From positions 62,044 through 126,043 of the forward strand of contig DGUI01000029.1 of the NCBI GenBank assembly GCA_002394605.1: a DNA stretch of 64,000 bases, given 5' to 3'. How positions within the stretch are numbered: position 1 is the stretch's first letter; every line of letters starts with the position of its first letter. A program made the position numbers and the translations under genes. The DNA is from Mageeibacillus sp. UBA4314. Its GTDB lineage: Bacteria; Bacillota; Clostridia; Saccharofermentanales; Saccharofermentanaceae. Shown piece after piece: positions 35,290 through 43,734 of the stretch. The notes beneath the pieces were generated by a model. It made no database searches. It had not been told where the DNA came from and was given only the letters and a program-made list of their open reading frames with translations.

Positions 35290-35742
35290 ATGAGAGTCAC
35301 AGTAGCATCCGATCATGCAGGTTATGATCTGAAGAAGAAAGTAGTGGAGCACCTTCTGGCGAAGGGTTTTGAGGTCGAGGAAGCAGGCGCCCTGTCTGCT
35401 GATGTGCCCTATGATTACGTTGAAGCCGGAATCAAGGTCGCAGAAGACGTGGCAAGCGGCAAGTCTGACAGGGGAATCGCGATCTGCGGAACTGGCATCG
35501 GGATCGCCGTTGTCGTAAACAAGCACAAGGGTATCAGGTGCGGAACCTGCACGAATGAGTACATGGCAAGGATGAGCAGATGCCATAACGACGCCAATGT
35601 GATAGCGTTAGGCGCCAGAGTCATAGGTTATCAGGTGGCTTTGGGGATCGTGGATGCCTTTTTCGAAGAGGAATTTGCAGGCGACCGTCATGCCGTCAGG
35701 GTTAACGAGATCAAGGCTTTGGAGGAAAAGTATTTCAAATAA
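35290..35742 (+). CDS. rpiB: Ribose-5-phosphate isomerase B
   Basis: 150 residues. SDHAGYDLKKKV at the N-terminus (substrate Asp/His), YDYVEAG, RGIAICGTGIGIAVVVNKHKGIRC with the catalytic Cys in ICGTG, and NDANVIALGARVIG are diagnostic of RpiB. It interconverts ribose-5-phosphate and ribulose-5-phosphate. It begins three bases after the proA stop and precedes the ATP synthase operon. Confidence 0.95.
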   Translation: MRVTVASDHAGYDLKKKVVEHLLAKGFEVEEAGALSADVPYDYVEAGIKVAEDVASGKSDRGIAICGTGIGIAVVVNKHKGIRCGTCTNEYMARMSRCHNDANVIALGARVIGYQVALGIVDAFFEEEFAGDRHAVRVNEIKALEEKYFK

Positions 35743-35839
35743 GCGGCGATCTTATACATTTTGGGCATTTTGTATATCCCAAACTTCCGAAATAGCGGTA
35801 AAATATTCGGGAATAAGATAATAGGAGTTCTTTAACACG

Positions 35840-36688
35840 ATGCAGCTTGCAGTGGCATTTGATTCTTGGCTTGAGCGGTTCTGGAGTGCGTTCGTTGATA
35901 AGCTTATCGAGGAGATCAAGATAGGTGATATCGGCGAACACATTAATGAAGGGATACTCCAGTGGAAGAAGTATTTCAATATCGGCGGCCATGAGTTCGT
36001 TATCACGGACGCGATCATCGTAATGGTGATAGCGACCATCATCATGATCGTCCTGTTCAAGTTCCTTACAGGCAAGGAGTCGGTAAGGCCTAACAAGAAG
36101 CAGACGATGATGTGGTTCCTCTATGATCTTCTCATCAGCACGGCGATGGGGTTCGGCATGAACCGCAAGGAAGCTGAGAAGGTAGCTCCCATGGTAGGTA
36201 CTATCGCCATCATAATCGGCGGATGCAACGTGATATCCACGTTTAAGATCTCTCCGCCTGCGAAGAATATCGCATTTCCTGTAGCAATGGCGCTGTTTGC
36301 CATCGTCTATGTCATCTATATCTCGATACGTTTTGTCGGAGTCAAGGGGTTCTGGGCATCGCTCACATCGCCCATGAAGGCTCTGCTGCCGTTCAAGGTG
36401 CTTGATTTCTTCATCAAGCCCGTATCGTTGTCGCTCCGACTCTTCGGTAACGTTTTCGGAGCGTTCGTATTCATGGAATTCCTCTATATCGTCATCCCGA
36501 TAGTCGTTCCGGGCGTCTTCGGACTGTGGTTCGATATCATCGACGGTATGCTCCAGGCGGTCGTATTCTCATATCTTACGATGTCCTATATCGGTGAGAT
36601 CGTTGAAGTAGGTCATGAGGCGGCTGAAGAGGGGAAGAAGAAGGAAGAAGCTAAGAAAGTGATCGATGATTCCGCAGTTGCAGCGTAA
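35840..36688 (+). CDS. atpB: ATP synthase F0 subunit a
   Basis: 282 residues with AGGAG upstream. Membrane subunit that forms the ion half-channels against the c-ring. The essential Arg lies in SLSLRLFGNVFGAFV, and a late VFSYLTMSYIGEIVE helix closes the core. The basic/acidic tail (EEGKKKEEAKK) is unusual. The operon order from here is a-c-b-(delta/alpha)-gamma-beta-epsilon with no atpI. Confidence 0.95.
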   Translation: MQLAVAFDSWLERFWSAFVDKLIEEIKIGDIGEHINEGILQWKKYFNIGGHEFVITDAIIVMVIATIIMIVLFKFLTGKESVRPNKKQTMMWFLYDLLISTAMGFGMNRKEAEKVAPMVGTIAIIIGGCNVISTFKISPPAKNIAFPVAMALFAIVYVIYISIRFVGVKGFWASLTSPMKALLPFKVLDFFIKPVSLSLRLFGNVFGAFVFMEFLYIVIPIVVPGVFGLWFDIIDGMLQAVVFSYLTMSYIGEIVEVGHEAAEEGKKKEEAKKVIDDSAVAA

Positions 36689-36714
36689 GTGCGGTCTATA
36701 AGGAGGTTTTGATT

Positions 36715-36993
36715 ATGAGTCAGTTGTTAGTATCAGTTTTACCTGCTGTTGCAGCTTTGGCAGTAGAGTCCAAGGGTATGGCGGCACTTGCTGCAGGTCT
36801 TGCGATCGGTATTGGTGCATGTGGTTCAGGTCTTGGCATGGGTATTGCTGCAGGTAAGGCTCTTGAGGCAGGTGCAAGACAGCCCGAGATCTTCGGTAAA
36901 CTGCAGACATTGCTCCTCACGGCAATAGTATTCATCGAGTCTGTTGCGATCTACTCACTCGTCGTGGCACTGTTGCTCATCTTCACATTCTAA
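36715..36993 (+). CDS. atpE: ATP synthase F0 subunit c
   Basis: 92 residues. ATG 36715 is chosen because AGGAGG (36701-36706) is eight bases away; an in-frame TTG two codons upstream is not needed. Two hydrophobic helices flank the polar loop ARQPE. The ion site in helix 2 is FIESVAIYSLV, Glu75 with Ser76 and Tyr80. Relative to the Na+ ring of Ilyobacter, the Glu, Ser and Tyr are kept, but Gln32 is Met (LGMGIAAG) and Thr67 is Val, which argues for protons over sodium (inference). Confidence 0.95.
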   Translation: MSQLLVSVLPAVAALAVESKGMAALAAGLAIGIGACGSGLGMGIAAGKALEAGARQPEIFGKLQTLLLTAIVFIESVAIYSLVVALLLIFTF

Positions 36994-37013
36994 GGGGAGT
37001 TCAAAGTATTATT

Positions 37014-37580
37014 ATGATCGATAATGATGTATTAAGAGTTGTACTCGATACGGAATCATCTATCCTGTCGCCTGATCAGATGGCAGGATATCTTGTTACC
37101 GGCATTTGTGTCATCATCAATGTTGTCGTCGCATATCTCATCCTCAAGAGATTTGTATTCAAGAGGCTTGCCAACATGATCGGCAAGAGGCAGGAGAGCC
37201 TCAACAACGAGCTTGATGAAGCCGTACACAAGAACGAAGAGGCAACCGGCAATCTCGAAGACAGCAAGAAGCAGATCGAAGAAGCCAGGATCAAGGCTTC
37301 AGGCATCATCGAAGAGGCCAGGGAGAATGCCGAGAAGCAGGCTGACGGGATCGTCAAGAAGGCAAGGGAAGATGCTGCCGAGATCCTTGCAAGAGCAGAA
37401 GAAGATGCTGCAAGGATGAAGAGGGCAGCCGTTGACGAACTCAAGGATGATATCGCTGACCTCGCAGTCCAGGTTGCAGAGAGAGTATTGGGAGACGCGG
37501 TCCCCAAGAACACGCTCTGTGCTTCGGCAAAGAAGTATACAGATGAGATCACCGGATCAGAGGTGAAGGTAAATGAGTAA
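37014..37580 (+). CDS. atpF: ATP synthase F0 subunit b
   Basis: 188 residues. One N-terminal transmembrane helix (about 22-45, after LSPDQMAGYLV) is followed by a long charged helix (50-160) forming the peripheral stalk, ending DLAVQVAERVLGDAV, the usual b C-terminus. A further about 25 residues follow. It overlaps the next gene by eight bases, leaving no room for a separate delta subunit gene, and its own sequence contains no delta N-terminal domain. Confidence 0.93.
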   Translation: MIDNDVLRVVLDTESSILSPDQMAGYLVTGICVIINVVVAYLILKRFVFKRLANMIGKRQESLNNELDEAVHKNEEATGNLEDSKKQIEEARIKASGIIEEARENAEKQADGIVKKAREDAAEILARAEEDAARMKRAAVDELKDDIADLAVQVAERVLGDAVPKNTLCASAKKYTDEITGSEVKVNE

Positions 37581-39486
37581 GGTTCCTCCTCAGAAGGACA
37601 TCAAGAAGAATAAAGGTCCTGCCATGCGTATCGAGAGCGCAGGTGACATCCCTGAAGAACAGATCAGGGAGATCGCCGAGACTTTCGCTGAGAAGAATGC
37701 TATCGCGGCATACAGGCTCAATATAACAATAAACCCCGATCTGATCGGAGGTTTTGTCATCTATTTCCTCGGAATGCGTTACGACTATACGATCAGGGGA
37801 CAGCTTGGAAGGATCAATTCCTTCATGAAGGCTCATGCTGATTCCGACGGCGTTGTGGATGACAAGTCGTTCAAGGAGACTGTAACATCGACCCTAAAGG
37901 AAGCCCTCAACCAGTTCCCTGAGACATCCGCCGTAAGTCTTGACAGTGCGGAACTCTGGAACCTTGATGATGAGCAGTTCAGGAACAGGGTCGAAGCAGC
38001 CTTCGATTCACTTACGACTCTTGACGAGGTCGGTTCCGTAATTTCAGTAAGTGACGGCGTTGCAACGGTAACGGGTCTTGAGCACTGCATGCTCGATGAG
38101 CTCGTTATGTTCAATTCCGGCGCGCTGGGCATCGCCATGAACCTTGAGAGGAAGAATGTCGGTGTCATCATACTTACGGATGAAGATACCGTTGTCGAAG
38201 GCATGCTCTGCAAGCGTACGGCCGAGACGTTCTCGGTTCCCGTCGGCAACAGCCTTTTAGGCCGTGTTGTGGATCCTCTCGGAAGAGCGGTCGACGGCGG
38301 TGGCAACATAAGATATTCAGAAGTAAGACCTGTCGAGAGCGCTGCTCCTTCGATCGTCCAGAGAGCTCCTGTTAACAAGCCTCTGGCAACGGGCATCACG
38401 GCGATCGATGCACTGACTCCGATCGGAAGGGGCCAGAGAGAGCTTATCATCGGTGACAGACAGACAGGCAAGACTTCCATTGCGATCGATACGATCATAA
38501 ACCAGGCTGATGAAGATGTCATCTGCGTCTATGTAGCCATCGGACAGAAGATGAGCAATATCGTATCTACCGTTAATACTCTCGAGAAGCACGGTGCCAT
38601 GGCTTACACGGTAGTCGTTGCTTCATCCGCATCGCAGTCTGCGGCAATGCAGTACATCGCTCCATTCTCGGGATGCGCGATCGCGGAGAAATTCATGTAC
38701 GACTACGGTAAGGATGTCCTTATCGTTTACGATGACTTAAGTAAGCATGCACAGGCATACAGAGCGATCTCACTGCTCCTTAGAAGACCTCCGGGAAGAG
38801 AAGCTTACCCGGGTGACGTTTTCTATCTGCATTCGAGACTTCTCGAGCGTGCAGCAAAGCTGAATGACAAGCTTGGCGGAGGTTCCATCACGGCTCTGCC
38901 CATCGTCGAGACTTTGGGAGACGATATCTCCGCTTATATCCCGACGAACGTAATATCCATCACGGATGGTCAGATCTACCTGGCTCCGGAGCTCTTCTTC
39001 TCCGGCCAAAGACCTGCTATCAATGCCGGTCTGTCCGTATCGCGTGTAGGCGGTGCAGCCCAGACCAAAGCCACGAAGAAAGTTGCAGGTCCTTTGAGGA
39101 TATCGCTCGCGCAGGCACGTGAGATGGCTTCATTTGCCCAGTTCGGATCCGACCTGGATGAGAATACGCAGCTCCAGCTCAAGCGAGGCATCGTTCTCAA
39201 TGAAGTCCTTAAGCAGGACAGGTTTGCTCCGTGGTCGATGGCTGAGCAGGTTACGATCCTGTATATCGCAACATCTGATAAGATGATCTTCCTCGCACAT
39301 GAGGATATCAGGGAGTTCTATACAGGATTCATCAACACCATCAATGTGACCAGGCCTGAGATCTGTGAGAAGATCACGAGGACATGCGTTTTTGACGATG
39401 AGACGAAGGCTGCGATAGACGCCGCTTTCGAGGCGTATAAGGATACCTATATCGCAGAGCATATAGAATATCTCGAAGAGGAATGA
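37573..39486 (+). CDS. atpA: ATP synthase delta C-terminal domain fused to subunit alpha
   Basis: 637 residues against about 505 for ordinary alpha. Residues about 18-88 read as a delta (OSCP) C-terminal domain: MRIESAGDIPEEQ, then INPDLIGGFVIYF and YDYTIRGQLGRINSF, matching the D-P-x-L-I-G-G and D-x-S-x-R-x-x-L family pattern. A linker (89-132) leads to normal alpha: the N-terminal helix, GSVISVSDGVATVTGL, Walker A GDRQTGKT (294-301) and the Arg-finger stretch SVSRVGGAAQTKATK. The delta N-terminal six-helix domain is missing from the operon. Each F1 would carry three delta C-terminal domains. It overlaps atpF by eight bases; atpG starts two bases later. Confidence 0.9.
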   Translation: MSKVPPQKDIKKNKGPAMRIESAGDIPEEQIREIAETFAEKNAIAAYRLNITINPDLIGGFVIYFLGMRYDYTIRGQLGRINSFMKAHADSDGVVDDKSFKETVTSTLKEALNQFPETSAVSLDSAELWNLDDEQFRNRVEAAFDSLTTLDEVGSVISVSDGVATVTGLEHCMLDELVMFNSGALGIAMNLERKNVGVIILTDEDTVVEGMLCKRTAETFSVPVGNSLLGRVVDPLGRAVDGGGNIRYSEVRPVESAAPSIVQRAPVNKPLATGITAIDALTPIGRGQRELIIGDRQTGKTSIAIDTIINQADEDVICVYVAIGQKMSNIVSTVNTLEKHGAMAYTVVVASSASQSAAMQYIAPFSGCAIAEKFMYDYGKDVLIVYDDLSKHAQAYRAISLLLRRPPGREAYPGDVFYLHSRLLERAAKLNDKLGGGSITALPIVETLGDDISAYIPTNVISITDGQIYLAPELFFSGQRPAINAGLSVSRVGGAAQTKATKKVAGPLRISLAQAREMASFAQFGSDLDENTQLQLKRGIVLNEVLKQDRFAPWSMAEQVTILYIATSDKMIFLAHEDIREFYTGFINTINVTRPEICEKITRTCVFDDETKAAIDAAFEAYKDTYIAEHIEYLEEE

Positions 39487-39487
39487 C

Positions 39488-40426
39488 ATGGATAATCTCA
39501 ATGCCATCAAGAAGAGGATCAAGAGTGTTAATGACATCAGTCAGATGACATCTGCGATGCAGCTCGTAAGCTCGGCCAAGATGAGAAGATCCGTTCAGCT
39601 CAAGCAGTCGATGTATCCTTTCTGGGCAAGATGTGCGGAGAGCATGCAGGAGATCCGCCAGAGTGCCGGAGTCATCAATAACCCGTTCTATGAGTTGAAG
39701 CAGAAGACGGAAGGCGAGACATGGAAGATCGGGTATTTCGTTTTGAGCGGTGAGCAGGGGCTTGCAGGCGCTTATAACAACAACATGGTCAAGATGGCAG
39801 AAGAACATGTTCACCAGAAGATACTCGAGAACGTTAAGAAGAACATCAGTACAGAGTATAAGCTCTATGTACTCGGACGGCCTGCGCGTGAGAAGCTCAT
39901 CCATAACGGCTATAACGTGGACAGGGATTTCTCGTTCCCGATCGCGGAACCCACGTTCTACCAGGCGAGGAACCTCAGCGTTATGATCAAGCAGCGTTTC
40001 CTCAATCATGAGTTCGATCTGGTATATCTTCTTTATACAAGGAACAAGCCCGGCAAGGGAATAGTTCCGGTAGCTGTCAGGATCCTTCCCGTTGATATCA
40101 AGACAGCGAACAATATCGTTGCCGAAGGCGTGGATGTCAGGGAGAAGAATACGGGAGACGATGACCCAATCGAGTATTTCCCTGATGCCGGAGCCGTTTT
40201 TGATTATCTTATCGATACTTACCTTAATGCCGTTTTGTACGGTGCTATGGTGGATGCTTATCAGAGTGAGCAGATGGCAAGGCTTACGGCCATGCAGAAT
40301 GCGACTGATAATGCAGAAGACATGATGAAGAAGCTTAGACTTATGAACAACCGTGCCCGCCAGGCGAAGATAACGACGGAACTTACCGAGATCGTTAACG
40401 GAGCCGAGCAGGTAAAAGAGATTTAA
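39488..40426 (+). CDS. atpG: ATP synthase F1 subunit gamma
   Basis: 312 residues. The N-terminal helix begins DNLNAIKKRIKSVNDISQMTSAMQLVSSAKMRR and the C-terminal helix ATDNAEDMMKKLRLMNNRARQAKITTELTEIVNGA, the paired coiled coil of the rotor shaft. A Rossmann-like middle (about 75-230) is somewhat longer than usual. It rotates inside the alpha/beta ring. Confidence 0.93.
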   Translation: MDNLNAIKKRIKSVNDISQMTSAMQLVSSAKMRRSVQLKQSMYPFWARCAESMQEIRQSAGVINNPFYELKQKTEGETWKIGYFVLSGEQGLAGAYNNNMVKMAEEHVHQKILENVKKNISTEYKLYVLGRPAREKLIHNGYNVDRDFSFPIAEPTFYQARNLSVMIKQRFLNHEFDLVYLLYTRNKPGKGIVPVAVRILPVDIKTANNIVAEGVDVREKNTGDDDPIEYFPDAGAVFDYLIDTYLNAVLYGAMVDAYQSEQMARLTAMQNATDNAEDMMKKLRLMNNRARQAKITTELTEIVNGAEQVKEI

Positions 40427-40447
40427 TTGTAAAGGAAGTGCAAGACT

Positions 40448-41875
40448 ATGGCAGTCGGAAGAGTAGTTCAGATAGTAGGACCGGTCATTGACTGTGAATT
40501 TGAGAAGGGTGATATCCCCAAGATCAACGATGCCGTTAAGATCGTTCCCGATCCGGCGATGATCAGTGAGGACGGCAGCATAATCGAAGGCTCGCCTGTA
40601 GTTGTTGCTGAAGTTCTGCAGCAGCGCGGCGGCGGTGTTGTAAGATGCGTCTCCTTCAATGCTACGGAAGGACTTATGAGAGGCATTCCTGCAGTCTCTA
40701 CCGGTTCTTCGGTCAAGGTTCCGGTCGGTGACCGCATCGCAGGAAGACTGTTCGATGCACTCGGTAATCCGATAGATGATCTCGGACCTTTGCAGGCTGA
40801 TGATTACTGGCCCATCCACCGTAAGTCACCTTCATATGTCGAGCAGTATCCTGCCGAGTCCATGCTCGAGACCGGAATCAAGGTAATAGACCTTCTCGTT
40901 CCCTTCAGCAGGGGCGGTAAGATCGGTCTGTTCGGAGGCGCCGGCGTAGGCAAGACTGTCCTTATCCTCGAGCTCATCCGTAACATCGCATCCGAGCACG
41001 GCGGTTATTCTGTATTCACCGGTGTAGGTGAGAGGAGCCGTGAAGGCAACGACCTTTGGAATGAGATGAAGGAATCAGGAGTCCTTGACAAGACCATCAT
41101 GGTCTTCGGCCAGATGAATGAGACGTCCGGTGCGAGGATGAGAGTTCCGCTGTCAGGTCTTACGATGGCTGAATATCTGCGTGACATGAAGAAGAAGGAT
41201 GTTCTGCTCTTCATCGATAATATCTACAGATTCGTACAGGCCGGTTCGGAGGTATCGGCTCTTCTCGGACGTATCCCTTCAGCCGTCGGTTATCAGCCGA
41301 CACTTGCTAACGAAGTCGGTGAACTTCAAGAGAGGATCACGTCAACAAGGTCAGGTTCCATCACATCGATCCAGGCAGTATACGTTCCTGCGGACGATAT
41401 TACTGACCCTGCTCCTGCCACGACATTTGCCCACCTCGATGCAAACATCGTTTTGTCCAGATCCGTCGTAGAGCTCGGTATCTATCCTGCAGTTGATCCC
41501 CTCGAGTCATATTCGAGGATCTTAACGGAGAGCGTCGTCGGTCCCCAGCACTATACCGTTGCACGTAAGGTTCAGGAGATGCTGCAGAGATATAAGGAAC
41601 TTCAGGATATCATCGCCATCCTCGGTATGGAAGAACTCTCGGAGAGCGACAGGGTAACTGTTGCAAGAGCCCGTAAGGTTCAGAGATATCTGTCCCAGCC
41701 ATTCTTCGTTACGGCTGAGTCGACAGGTTTTGAACCCAGATATGTTCCTGTATCAGAGACGATCAAGGCGTTCGGTGAACTCATATCAGGTTCGCTGGAT
41801 CACATCCCGGAGCAGTGCTTCTTTATGAAGGGCGGCCTTGATGATGTGATCAAGGCATATAAGGAAACAACATAA
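40448..41875 (+). CDS. atpD: ATP synthase F1 subunit beta
   Basis: 475 residues. Catalytic subunit: Walker A GGAGVGKT (163-170), GERSREGNDLW with the catalytic Glu, Walker B DVLLFIDNIYRF, GYQPTLANEVGELQERI, and the DELSEED-like lever as MEELSESD. It makes or hydrolyses ATP at the alpha/beta interfaces. Intact and of normal length. Confidence 0.97.
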   Translation: MAVGRVVQIVGPVIDCEFEKGDIPKINDAVKIVPDPAMISEDGSIIEGSPVVVAEVLQQRGGGVVRCVSFNATEGLMRGIPAVSTGSSVKVPVGDRIAGRLFDALGNPIDDLGPLQADDYWPIHRKSPSYVEQYPAESMLETGIKVIDLLVPFSRGGKIGLFGGAGVGKTVLILELIRNIASEHGGYSVFTGVGERSREGNDLWNEMKESGVLDKTIMVFGQMNETSGARMRVPLSGLTMAEYLRDMKKKDVLLFIDNIYRFVQAGSEVSALLGRIPSAVGYQPTLANEVGELQERITSTRSGSITSIQAVYVPADDITDPAPATTFAHLDANIVLSRSVVELGIYPAVDPLESYSRILTESVVGPQHYTVARKVQEMLQRYKELQDIIAILGMEELSESDRVTVARARKVQRYLSQPFFVTAESTGFEPRYVPVSETIKAFGELISGSLDHIPEQCFFMKGGLDDVIKAYKETT

Positions 41876-41885
41876 GAGATCTGCC

Positions 41886-42377
41886 ATGGCTGAGTCGAAC
41901 AGTAACAAGATACGTCTCGTAGTAGTAACGCCATATAAGACATTCTACGATGATATGGTCGATATAATCACCGTCACTTCGTCTGATGGCGAGTTCGGTG
42001 TGATGTTCGGACATTCGCCTCTTGTTGCTGCCTTAAAACCCGGTGTATGCAGGATCCATAATGACGGGAAGATCACGATGTTCTCCTGTTCCGAGGGATA
42101 TGCGGAGATCACACGTGAACGCGTTCTCATAATCTGCAACTCTGCCGAGTGGCCTGAAGACATAGTCATAAGCCGTATAGTCAATGCATATATCGATGCA
42201 TCCGGCAAGATCAAAGAAGAGATGCGCCTTAAGAAGGAGCAGGGCATAGAGATGACATCAGATTCCATCAATATGCTCGCCAGATCCAAGGCACGCATGC
42301 ACCTCATCGAACTCATGGGAAATGATTCCCAGAAGGAACGCCTTGCCCAGCTCAGGGAAGAGCACGGCATCAGTTAA
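41886..42377 (+). CDS. atpC: ATP synthase F1 subunit epsilon
   Basis: 163 residues, about 25-30 longer than usual. The N-terminal beta-sandwich (FYDDMVDIITVTSSDGEFGVMFGHSPLVAAL) is standard; the C-terminal helical hairpin (about 95-163) is extended by MTSDSINMLARSK and a further helix. The C-terminal helices regulate ATP hydrolysis in many bacteria. Its stop overlaps the stop of the convergent FHA gene by four bases. Confidence 0.92.
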   Translation: MAESNSNKIRLVVVTPYKTFYDDMVDIITVTSSDGEFGVMFGHSPLVAALKPGVCRIHNDGKITMFSCSEGYAEITRERVLIICNSAEWPEDIVISRIVNAYIDASGKIKEEMRLKKEQGIEMTSDSINMLARSKARMHLIELMGNDSQKERLAQLREEHGIS

Positions 42378-43519
42378 CAGAAAGATATCCGTACGATAAG
42401 ATCTATGTCTCCGATGGTTATCTTCTGACCATCCTTGATCTCATGCTTTACATCCGGGGTTATCGCCCTGTCATTGATATATGTCCTTCCACCTGATGAA
42501 CAATCGCTCAGATAGACCGTATCCTGTGTTAAGAATAGTTGTGCGTGAATAGGATCTACGGATCTGTGTTTTATATATAGGTCGGATAAGAATCTGTCTG
42601 AGCCGATCGTCGTCAGGTCCTGATAGACGGCATACTTCAGTATGCTGCCGTCAACAGGCTTTACAGACTCAAGCAAAGCACTGTTAAGAGAATGCTTTAC
42701 CGAATCATCGAACAGTATCTTACTTCTGTCATCCGGCGTGATATCTCCGCCGCGCAATACCTTCAAGACCGCCGGTAATTCCCTGTAGACAAATGCCCCG
42801 AGAAGACCCAATGAAGCAACAGAACCCATAAAGGCAACTGCCTGCATCGTGTTTACCATGAAAAGTGATAACAGGGAGGAGATGAGTGAATAGATCAATA
42901 CAGATGCCGGTCTGCCTTTTGTTTCCGTAAAGAGCAGCTTTGTCCTTTGATCTCTCAAGGGGGTGTTCCTGATGGAGTTTGCCGTATTAACGAGCATTTC
43001 TTCGTTGTTGTTGGCGATCGAATACACGATGGAATCGGTCTCATCTTCTGTAAGGACACTGCTGAAGAATTCTGAAGTGAGGAGCCGTTCCACATTCCGT
43101 GGATTGACTGAGGACAGACGAAGTGTCTTGTCCGTAGCTACAGGGAGGAAACATACCTTGATCACCGTGCCTCGTTCATTGGTGAATATGTACTTCGGGT
43201 CGAGAAATATCAACGCCGGATTAAGAAGCGTGTCAAGTGCATGATATATGGACAGGATAAGGCCTGCTATGGCCTTCCTTCTCGATCTTAAGTCCTGCTC
43301 ACGGACGGCATGGTTACCGCTCATGAATTCATTGACCGGGATATATCCCGAGAAGTCGAAAGCAAGTTCTTCTGATTCGAACGTCCTGTTCAGATACACG
43401 GGAAGGAAGTATTCTTCCTTGCCGCTTCCGATCATCTCCATGGCATATTCAAAAACATGTGCCGAACCGTCTATGCTCTCTACTGCAAAATGGCCGAACG
43501 GGCCTTTCCTGATCATCAT
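42374..43519 (-). CDS. DUF6382-type protein with two membrane helices and C-terminal FHA domain
   Basis: 381 residues. The N-terminal about 185 residues resemble the DUF6382 module seen in Clostridial Tad loci. Two adjacent hydrophobic helices (about 207-245) follow. Residues about 300-381 form an FHA phosphothreonine-binding domain: TTIGSDRFLSDLYI then SVDPIHAQLFL, LSDCSSGGRTYINDRAI. The usual GR is GS and the HA/SxxH motif is kept. It closes the Tad operon and probably links pilus assembly to Ser/Thr phosphorylation (inference). Confidence 0.8.
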   Translation of the reverse strand: MMIRKGPFGHFAVESIDGSAHVFEYAMEMIGSGKEEYFLPVYLNRTFESEELAFDFSGYIPVNEFMSGNHAVREQDLRSRRKAIAGLILSIYHALDTLLNPALIFLDPKYIFTNERGTVIKVCFLPVATDKTLRLSSVNPRNVERLLTSEFFSSVLTEDETDSIVYSIANNNEEMLVNTANSIRNTPLRDQRTKLLFTETKGRPASVLIYSLISSLLSLFMVNTMQAVAFMGSVASLGLLGAFVYRELPAVLKVLRGGDITPDDRSKILFDDSVKHSLNSALLESVKPVDGSILKYAVYQDLTTIGSDRFLSDLYIKHRSVDPIHAQLFLTQDTVYLSDCSSGGRTYINDRAITPDVKHEIKDGQKITIGDIDLIVRISFC

Positions 43520-43533
43520 ATATCTATCCTCGT

Positions 43534-43710
43534 CTATTTAAGTGCTGCCGTAACTTTCGCATCGTCGAAGCAGAAATCCATTACTTTCTTCGCGAATCCC
43601 ATGAGACCTTCCCTGAAGATCAGGGCAAGTGCCACGAGCACGGCAATGATTATTACGATCTCAACAGTTCCCATACCTTTTTTGGTCTTTGCCAATCTAA
43701 GTGTTCTCAT
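43534..43710 (-). CDS. flp: Flp-type pilin (Flp1-like)
   Basis: 58 residues from ATG 43710, preceded by GGAGGT at the right distance (the upstream in-frame ATG 43725 lies before this site). A short basic leader RLAKTKKGMG is followed by TVEIVIIIAVLVALALIF, a class IV-b pilin hydrophobic core with Glu at +5 of the processed pilin. Cleavage by a prepilin peptidase after Gly is expected, but no peptidase gene is in the window. Confidence 0.87.
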   Translation of the reverse strand: MRTLRLAKTKKGMGTVEIVIIIAVLVALALIFREGLMGFAKKVMDFCFDDAKVTAALK

Positions 43711-43734
43711 ATTTTGTACCTCCAATAATATTTT

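Noticed and set aside
39374..40819. 481-residue open frame on the minus strand
   Set aside because: It is antisense to atpG/atpD, has no ribosome site or recognisable domain and reflects codon bias of the ATP synthase genes.
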